The notes under the pieces: generated by a model
Databases searched by the model: none
What the model was told of the DNA's origin: nothing
What the model saw: the letters and a program-made list of their open reading frames with translations, nothing else
Made by a program: the position numbers and the translations under genes
Part shown: one piece after another, positions 56,902 to 64,000 of the stretch
How the letters are laid out: every line of letters starts with the position of its first letter
How positions within the stretch are numbered: the stretch's first letter is position 1
From: Agrococcus sp. Marseille-P2731
GTDB taxonomy: Bacteria; Actinomycetota; Actinomycetes; Actinomycetales; Microbacteriaceae
Direction of reading: 5' to 3'
Length of the DNA stretch: 64,000 bases
NCBI RefSeq assembly: GCF_900117395.1
Contig: NZ_FPEG01000003.1
Location: 1,257,247-1,321,246 of the forward strand

Positions 56902-57695
56902 GCCTCAGCCACGACAGCGCACTCGCCTGGGCGGAGCAGCAGTCGGCGAGCGCGACGCCCCGGCTCGGCATGCTCGAGGCCTACGCGCTCCAGCGGCACC
57001 CGGAGGCGCTCGCGCAGGCGGGTCCAGACGGCGCCGCGCTCGCGGCGCTCGTCGCACCCCGTGGCGCGGGGGCAGCGATGCGCGACGTCGGCGGCTGGCT
57101 CGTGGGGCTCGGGCTCGTGGCGGTGCTGCTCGCGCCGCTGGTCGGCATGGCCTCGCTCCTCGGCGACCCGGTCGGCGTCTGGCGCATGTCCATCGCCGAC
57201 TCGGCCCCGATCGCCGGTGTCTGCTTCGCGCTCGCCGCGCTCGTGCAGCTCGTCGTGCTCGGAGTCTGGGCAGCACGCGACCGGCGGCGCTCGCCGCTGT
57301 GGCTCTCGGTGTCGATCGCCACCGCGGTGCTGGGCGCCATCGCGCTGTGGTTCGGCTCCGGGCTCGCGCAGTCGGCCGGCTTCGGCGCCTGGGCGGGTTG
57401 GTCGCTGCCGATCATCGCGGCGATCGCCATCGCCGTCCTCGCGGCCGCGCTGCAGCTCCTGCTGGCGCGCGCACCCGTCGCGACGCCCGAGGCATCGGAG
57501 CCGGCGACCGCGGTGGGCGGCGCGACGCCTCACGCCGCGCTCGCAGCGATGACGCCGGCAGCGCGACGGGAGGTGCTGGCCGATCGCGACGCGGCGATCG
57601 CGAGCCTCGAGCGACGCGGACTGCTCGACGCGGATGTGGCAGCGCGGGCGCGCTCGGCTTCGCTCGGCTCGCTCCACCTGCTCGACAGGGCATGA
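56898..57695 (+). CDS. Hypothetical membrane protein of the type VII locus
   Basis: A 265-residue protein with a soluble N terminus (1-55), four membrane helices (about 65-190) and a cytoplasmic C terminus with ADRDAAIASLERRGLLDADV. No family recognised. The GTG overlaps the upstream stop (GTGA). With the upstream protein it forms the last unit before the str operon, which starts with a separate strong promoter. Confidence 0.65.
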   Translation: MSLSHDSALAWAEQQSASATPRLGMLEAYALQRHPEALAQAGPDGAALAALVAPRGAGAAMRDVGGWLVGLGLVAVLLAPLVGMASLLGDPVGVWRMSIADSAPIAGVCFALAALVQLVVLGVWAARDRRRSPLWLSVSIATAVLGAIALWFGSGLAQSAGFGAWAGWSLPIIAAIAIAVLAAALQLLLARAPVATPEASEPATAVGGATPHAALAAMTPAARREVLADRDAAIASLERRGLLDADVAARARSASLGSLHLLDRA

Positions 57696-57722
57696 CGCCA
57701 CCGCGGTCGCGCCAGCCGACGC

Positions 57723-57751
57723 TTGACCGCCTTTGCCCGCCCGAGTAACAT
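57723..57751 (+). promoter_or_regulatory. Promoter of the str operon (rpsL)
   Basis: TTGACC (57723-57728), 17-bp spacer, TAACAT (57746-57751): the best consensus promoter in the window. The leader to GTG 57961 is about 200 nt and has no gene; it may hold ribosomal-protein feedback structure. Confidence 0.8.
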
Positions 57752-57960
57752 CGAGCGGGTGTGCGCACCAGCGCGCCTTGCGTCATGCGCGAGGAGCGCT
57801 CGAACGCACTTGGGACACCGGGCGCAGGTCCGGGACCCCCACGGCATATCCACCATCGCATGAACCGCGCGCGCGAGCGCGCTCGGTGGATTCCCGATGG
57901 AGCCGGCACCGCCGGTACACCACATCGAAGCGCTGTCACCGTGCAGCAGGAAGAAGCAAC

Positions 57961-58335
57961 GTGCCCACTATCCAGCAGCTGGTCCGCAAGGGTCGGTCGC
58001 CGAAGGTCTCGAAGACCAAGGCGCCCGCTCTGAAGGCGAACCCCCAGCAGCGCGGCGTCTGCACCCGCGTCTACACGACCACCCCCAAGAAGCCGAACTC
58101 GGCGCTCCGCAAGGTCGCCCGCGTGAAGCTCTCGAACGGCACCGAGGTCACCGCCTACATCCCCGGTGAGGGCCACAACCTCCAGGAGCACTCGATGGTG
58201 CTCGTCCGCGGCGGTCGTGTGAAGGACCTCCCCGGTGTGCGCTACAAGATCGTGCGTGGCGCGCTCGACACCCAGGCAGTGAAGAACCGCAAGCAGGCTC
58301 GCAGCCGCTACGGCGCGAAGATGGAGAAGAAGTAA
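57961..58335 (+). CDS. rpsL: 30S ribosomal protein S12
   Basis: A 124-residue S12 of standard length. It has the conserved [19 protein letters not shown] with the streptomycin-site Lys intact, and [10 protein letters not shown] with the second conserved Lys in the preceding RVKDL. Start is GTG, with AGGAAG upstream. The stop overlaps the rpsG ATG (TAATG). No resistance-type substitution is seen. Confidence 0.98.
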   Translation: MPTIQQLVRKGRSPKVSKTKAPALKANPQQRGVCTRVYTTTPKKPNSALRKVARVKLSNGTEVTAYIPGEGHNLQEHSMVLVRGGRVKDLPGVRYKIVRGALDTQAVKNRKQARSRYGAKMEKK

Positions 58336-58805
58336 TGCCTCGCAAGGGACCCGCACCCAAGCGCCCGGTGGTTGCTGACCCCGTCTACGGCGCACCGATC
58401 GTCTCGCAGCTCGTGAACAAGATCCTCCTCGACGGCAAGAAGGGCCTCGCCGAGCGCATCGTCTACGGCGCGCTCGCCGGCGTCGGCACCAAGTCCGGCC
58501 AGGACGCGGTCGTCGTGCTCAAGAAGGGTCTCGACAACATCCGCCCGACCCTCGAGGTCAAGTCGCGCCGCGTCGGCGGCTCGACCTACCAGGTGCCTGT
58601 CGAGGTCAAGCCGCACCGCGCGAACACCCTCGCGCTGCGCTGGCTCGTCTCCTACGCCAAGGCGCGTCGCGAGAAGACCATGACCGAGCGCCTCATGAAC
58701 GAGATCCTCGACGCATCCAACGGCCTCGGCGCCGCTGTGAAGCGCCGCGAGGACACGCACAAGATGGCTGAGTCGAACAAGGCCTTCGCGCACTACCGCT
58801 GGTGA
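58335..58805 (+). CDS. rpsG: 30S ribosomal protein S7
   Basis: A 156-residue S7 with [19 protein letters not shown] at the start, the conserved [16 protein letters not shown] beta hairpin and NKAFAHYRW at the end. It binds the 3' major domain of 16S rRNA and begins head assembly. Coupled to rpsL by a 1-base overlap. Confidence 0.98.
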   Translation: MPRKGPAPKRPVVADPVYGAPIVSQLVNKILLDGKKGLAERIVYGALAGVGTKSGQDAVVVLKKGLDNIRPTLEVKSRRVGGSTYQVPVEVKPHRANTLALRWLVSYAKARREKTMTERLMNEILDASNGLGAAVKRREDTHKMAESNKAFAHYRW

Positions 58806-58810
58806 TCCCG

Positions 58811-58839
58811 ATGCGGGCCGCCCTCTCGGCGGCCCGCAT
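58811..58839 (+). terminator. Hairpin between rpsG and fusA
   Basis: ATGCGGGCCGCC and GGCGGCCCGCAT form a perfect 12-bp stem with a 5-nt loop, 6 bp after rpsG. No U tract follows; it probably reduces or tunes readthrough into fusA. Confidence 0.6.
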
Positions 58840-58883
58840 CCCACCGACCTTCAACGCATCCATCCACTCATCGGAGGAACCCT

Positions 58884-60998
<2,115 letters not shown>

Positions 60999-61002
60999 GC
61001 CC

Positions 61003-61030
61003 GTCGGGGCGCCGGAGGCGGCGCCCCGAC
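61003..61030 (+). terminator. Terminator after fusA
   Basis: GTCGGGGCGCC pairs with GGCGCCCCGAC. A separate tuf promoter candidate (TACGAT at 61076-61081) lies downstream. Confidence 0.7.
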
Positions 61031-61153
61031 ATCACCCGCCGGACGGCTCGGTTTTCCCTGCATCCGCAGTCGAAGTACGATAGATCAACACCACCCCGAA
61101 GGATCGCCGCAGACGCGGCGGTGCACTCATGAGAACAGTCCTAGGAGGACACA

Positions 61154-62347
61154 GTGGCTAAGGCCAAGTTCGAGCGGACCAAGCCGCACGTCAACATCGG
61201 AACGATCGGTCACGTCGACCACGGCAAGACGACGCTCTCGGCAGCGATCTCGAAGGTCCTGGCCGACAAGCACCCGTCGGCGACCAACGTGCAGCGCGAC
61301 TTCGCGTCGATCGACTCCGCTCCCGAGGAGCGCCAGCGCGGCATCACGATCAACATCTCGCACATCGAGTACGAGACGCCGAAGCGCCACTACGCGCACG
61401 TCGACGCCCCGGGTCACGCTGACTACATCAAGAACATGATCACGGGTGCGGCCCAGATGGACGGCGCGATCCTCGTGGTCGCCGCCACCGACGGCCCCAT
61501 GGCGCAGACCCGCGAGCACGTGCTGCTCGCCAAGCAGGTCGGCGTGCCGTACCTGATGGTCGCGCTCAACAAGTCGGACATGGTGGACGACGAGGAGATC
61601 CTGGAGCTCGTCGAGCTCGAGGTCCGCGAGCTGCTCGCCAGCCAGGACTTCGACGGCGACAACGCCCCCGTGGTCCGCGTCTCTGCGCTCAAGGCGCTCG
61701 AGGGCGACGAGAAGTGGGTCGACGCGATCCTCGAGCTCATGCAGGCCGCTGACGACAACATCCCGGACCCGGTCCGCGACCGCGACAAGCCGTTCCTCAT
61801 GCCGATCGAGGACGTCTTCACGATCACCGGCCGTGGCACGGTCGTCACGGGTCGCGCCGAGCGCGGCACGCTCGCGATCAACTCCGAGGTCGAGATCGTC
61901 GGCATCCGCCCGACGCAGAAGACCACGGTCACGGGCATCGAGATGTTCCACAAGCAGCTCGACGAGGCATGGGCCGGCGAGAACTGTGGTCTGCTCCTGC
62001 GCGGCACCAAGCGCGAGGACGTCGAGCGCGGCCAGGTCGTCGTGAAGCCGGGCTCGGTCACGCCGCACACGAACTTCGAGGGCACGGCGTACATCCTCGC
62101 CAAGGACGAGGGCGGCCGTCACAACCCGTTCTTCACGAACTACCGCCCGCAGTTCTACTTCCGCACCACCGACGTCACCGGCGTCATCTCGCTGCCCGAG
62201 GGCACCGAGATGGTCATGCCCGGCGACACCACCGACATGACGGTCGAGCTGATCCAGCCGATCGCCATGGAGGAGGGCCTCGGCTTCGCCATCCGTGAGG
62301 GTGGCCGCACCGTCGGCGCCGGCACGGTCACGAAGATCAACAAGTAG
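61154..62347 (+). CDS. tuf: Elongation factor Tu
   Basis: A 397-residue EF-Tu with [22 protein letters not shown] and NKSDMVDD motifs, all intact. It delivers aminoacyl-tRNA to the ribosome. GTG start follows AGGAGGACACA. It is the last gene of the str block, with its own leader. Confidence 0.98.
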   Translation: MAKAKFERTKPHVNIGTIGHVDHGKTTLSAAISKVLADKHPSATNVQRDFASIDSAPEERQRGITINISHIEYETPKRHYAHVDAPGHADYIKNMITGAAQMDGAILVVAATDGPMAQTREHVLLAKQVGVPYLMVALNKSDMVDDEEILELVELEVRELLASQDFDGDNAPVVRVSALKALEGDEKWVDAILELMQAADDNIPDPVRDRDKPFLMPIEDVFTITGRGTVVTGRAERGTLAINSEVEIVGIRPTQKTTVTGIEMFHKQLDEAWAGENCGLLLRGTKREDVERGQVVVKPGSVTPHTNFEGTAYILAKDEGGRHNPFFTNYRPQFYFRTTDVTGVISLPEGTEMVMPGDTTDMTVELIQPIAMEEGLGFAIREGGRTVGAGTVTKINK

Positions 62348-62362
62348 TCATCTGACTGCGCA

Positions 62363-62396
62363 CGAAGGGGGTCCGGCAGCTGCCGGGCCCCCTTCG
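62363..62396 (+). terminator. Terminator after tuf
   Basis: CGAAGGGGGTCCGGCA pairs with TGCCGGGCCCCCTTCG around a 2-nt loop; this is the strongest hairpin in the window. Confidence 0.85.
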
Positions 62397-62423
62397 TCAT
62401 GCGTGCTGCGGCTCGATCAGGTG

Positions 62424-62429
62424 CAGGAT
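62424..62429 (+). promoter_or_regulatory. -10 box (CAGGAT), leaderless start at 62436
   Basis: Hexamer followed by 6 nt and the ATG of the DUF1801 gene; GGAGG overlaps this spacing, so a leadered start is also possible. Confidence 0.35.
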
Positions 62430-62435
62430 GGAGGC

Positions 62436-62867
62436 ATGGCAGCGGCGAAGACCAGGCCCACCGACGCATCCGTCGACGCGTTCATCGATGCGGCGGAACC
62501 CGCCAGGCGGGTCGAGGAGGGGCGTCGACTCGTGCAGCTGATGCGGGAGGAGACGGGCGAGGAGCCGGTGATGTGGGGTCCGTCGATGGTCGGCTTCGGC
62601 AGCTACCGGATCGTGTCGTCCTCGAAGCCCTCCGGTACCGGGGAGGAGTGGTTCGCCGTCGGCTTCTCGCCGCGGAGGGGTGCGCTGTCGCTCTACGGGC
62701 TCAAGGATCGCCCGGAGGGTGCTGCCCTGCTGCCGGAGCTGGGCGGCTACACGGAGGGCGCGGGCTGCGTCTACGTCAAGCGGCTCGAGCGGGTGGACGA
62801 GGCCGTGCTCCGGCAGCTGGTGCGCATCGCGCATCGGCGCAGCGATGCGGAGGCCGCGGGTGCCTGA
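62436..62867 (+). CDS. DUF1801 domain protein
   Basis: A 143-residue protein of the YdhG/DUF1801 type: AFIDAAEPARRVEEGRRLVQ, then GEEPVMWGPSMVGFGSY and GLKDRPEGAALL with a C-terminal AVLRQLVRIAHR helix. The family is small and soluble; its function is unknown. It overlaps the next gene by 8 bp. Confidence 0.82.
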   Translation: MAAAKTRPTDASVDAFIDAAEPARRVEEGRRLVQLMREETGEEPVMWGPSMVGFGSYRIVSSSKPSGTGEEWFAVGFSPRRGALSLYGLKDRPEGAALLPELGGYTEGAGCVYVKRLERVDEAVLRQLVRIAHRRSDAEAAGA

Positions 62868-63090
62868 CCCCGTCGGCGCGGCCGGCGCGGTGCTGCTGCT
62901 GGTCGGCGCCGCCTTCAGCGTGCTGGTCTGGCCCGCGTTCCTGCGCCGGGTCGTGCGCGATGAGCGGGCGAGGGATGCGAATGGTCGGCCGACGAGGTTC
63001 CTGACCGTGCACGTGGTGCTCGTCGCGATCGCGCTCGTCATCGCGGTCGCGCAGGCCGCCGTCGGGATCTGGTGGCTCATCGAGCGCTGA
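62860..63090 (+). CDS. SCO4848-like two-helix membrane protein
   Basis: A 76-residue protein with two membrane helices (about 5-25 and 46-70) and a short loop FLRRVVRDERARDANGRPTR. The layout and the RPTRFLTVHVVLV second helix resemble the SCO4848 family common in Actinobacteria. The GTG start lies inside the DUF1801 gene, so translation is coupled. Function unknown. Confidence 0.68.
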   Translation: MPDPVGAAGAVLLLVGAAFSVLVWPAFLRRVVRDERARDANGRPTRFLTVHVVLVAIALVIAVAQAAVGIWWLIER

Positions 63091-63173
63091 GGGCGAGGAG
63101 CCCGCACTCAGGCGCGTCGGGTTGAGTGGCCGTCAGCGGTCGCGCCCGCGGCCGCTCGAGAGGAGTGTGCAGC

Positions 63174-63419
63174 ATGGCTGGATTCGAGGACCTGGCTGAC
63201 GAGGCCGAGGCGCAGGCGCGGGACGAGGAGATGCCCGGTACGACGTCGCCCGCGAACGACGTGATCGGAGGCGAGGGCACCGATCCGCACGAGCCCACCG
63301 CCGACACCGAGGCGACCAGCGGCGCCTGGGCAGCTGCTGACCACACGGGTTCGGATGAGGGCGACGACGGCTTCGGGCCAGAGGGCACGAGGTCCGCCGC
63401 GACCGACCCGAGCAGCTGA
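63174..63419 (+). CDS. Small acidic hypothetical protein
   Basis: An 81-residue, acidic, probably disordered protein (EDLADEAEAQARDEE, then many Asp, Gly, Thr). AGAGGAG precedes the ATG by 8 nt. No family recognised. It resembles in composition the next protein downstream, and both may be stress-related disordered proteins; that is a guess. Confidence 0.5.
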   Translation: MAGFEDLADEAEAQARDEEMPGTTSPANDVIGGEGTDPHEPTADTEATSGAWAAADHTGSDEGDDGFGPEGTRSAATDPSS

Positions 63420-63442
63420 AGCGCGTGCCGGCACCGACCTGG

Positions 63443-63470
63443 CTCCCAGCCGGCGGTGCTTGGCTGGGAG
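63443..63470 (+). terminator. Hairpin between the two acidic protein genes
   Basis: CTCCCAGCC and GGCTGGGAG form a 9-bp stem with a 10-nt loop, about 25 bp after the stop at 63419. Confidence 0.6.
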
Positions 63471-63512
63471 GAGCCGGCGCACCGGCGCCGGCGCGAACAC
63501 GGAGGTGCGACG

Positions 63513-63881
63513 ATGGCCGACAGCCCTATCCGCGACGGCGGCGACCAGCCCCTGGACGACGAGCCCGATCTGCCCGTGGGCGGTGGCCCCGTCGAGGCGC
63601 AGATGCAGGAGCGCAGCGGCGAGCACCCGCCTGAGGACGACGTGCAGCTCCCCGCCGGAGGCGAGCCCGGGCTGCCCTATCCGAACGCTGAGCGCGACGG
63701 GCAGAGCACATTCATCGCCGATGCGACGGGTGAGCGCTACGACCGCGCCGTCGACGACGGCCTCGCGCGCATCGACGAGCACCGAGCGCGCATCGACCGG
63801 CTCGAGGCCGAGCAGCCCGCGGCGCAGGAGGGCGCGTCGGGCCAGCAGATCGATCCCGGCCCGGGCGCACCGGACGGGCCC
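63513..63881 (+). CDS. Small acidic hypothetical protein (3' end lost in poly-G artefact)
   Basis: An ATG after GGAGGTG opens a frame of at least 123 residues. It has repeated acidic, Gly/Pro-rich segments (DEPDLPVGGGPVEAQ, then EDDVQLPAGGEPGLPY) and a coiled helix DGLARIDEHRARIDRLEAEQ. The frame runs into a poly-G tract at 63882 and stays open to the window end, so the true C terminus is unknown. Similar actinobacterial proteins are unannotated. Confidence 0.6.
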
Positions 63882-64000
63882 GGGGGGGGGGGGGGGGGGG
63901 GGGGGGGCGGGGGGGGGGAGATCTGGTGGGGCGGGGAGGCCGACCGTGCCGTGGTCCGTATTAAGATTGCACAGCAAAGGAGAAAGGAGAGAAATAGAAA
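63882..64000. other. Poly-G run and contig-end artefact
   Basis: Bases 63882-63918 are G with one C (63908). The remaining 82 bases include an A/G-rich stretch (from about 63965) unlike the 70% GC neighbourhood. This is typical of low-signal ends of two-colour short reads, not of biology. Confidence 0.75.

Noticed and set aside
58811..58839. Riboswitch between rpsG and fusA
   Set aside because: Only a simple perfect hairpin is present, with no conserved ligand-binding core.

Overview
The window is high-GC DNA from an actinobacterium, most probably a member of the Microbacteriaceae. The basis is codon use, the recurring GGATGCG-type words, TTG starts for rpoB and rpoC, many leaderless genes, and the rpoB-rpoC / rpsL-rpsG-fusA-tuf block. 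The genus is not certain. The last 120 or so bases look like contig-end artefact (a poly-G run followed by an unrelated A-rich tail).

Regions: (1) 1-14.7 kb is a mixed metabolic region. It holds the 3' end of a flavin amine oxidase, an APC permease, radA, a VOC protein plus a GNAT acetyltransferase, tRNA-Ser(CGA), an HTH-less LysR-like protein, an esterase, a polytopic membrane protein, a NUDIX-like protein, a ComB-like protein plus an aldo/keto reductase, a DUF559 endonuclease-like gene flanked by two copies of a 57-bp inverted-repeat element, an MFS exporter, a spermidine-synthase-like protein with SprT, and a TPR-like protein. (2) 14.8-20.0 kb looks like a small-peptide (leaderless bacteriocin-like) locus. 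It has two short, strongly cationic, leaderless peptides, a YdbS/YdbT-type pair of PH-domain membrane proteins between them, a NarL/DesK-type two-component system, and a third tiny peptide with two cysteines between regulator and kinase. Three very strong hairpins isolate the units. (3) 20.0-22.4 kb holds a second spermidine-synthase-like gene. The last 156 bp of this gene are duplicated 1575 bp away, and the segment between the copies is less GC-rich; it encodes a secreted protein and a possible small membrane peptide. (4) 22.5-30.1 kb is rpoB-rpoC. (5) 30.2-57.7 kb is a type VII (ESX/WXG100) secretion-type locus. In order it has an acidic membrane protein, a 2023-residue Ig-like/FN3 surface protein, MoxR, DUF58, a transglutaminase-fold membrane protein without the catalytic Cys, an RDD-FHA protein, a PP2C phosphatase, a zinc-ribbon/FHA protein, a Ser/Thr kinase, a small FHA protein, an FHA-FtsK/SpoIIIE (EssC/EccC-like) motor, a WXG100 protein, accessory proteins, a second WXG100-like protein and a candidate secreted substrate. 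(6) 57.7-62.4 kb is the str operon rpsL-rpsG-fusA plus tuf. (7) 62.4-64.0 kb has a DUF1801 protein, an SCO4848-like membrane protein and two small acidic proteins, the second cut by the artefactual end.

In the secretion locus the genes from MoxR to the small FHA protein are joined by 4-bp or slightly larger start/stop overlaps, so they are almost certainly one operon. A kinase, a phosphatase and four FHA modules point to phosphothreonine control of a motor-driven export machine. EccB, EccD, EccE and mycosin are not in the window. The two WXG100-type genes share a 21-bp upstream motif with an inverted repeat, at the same distance from their -10 boxes.
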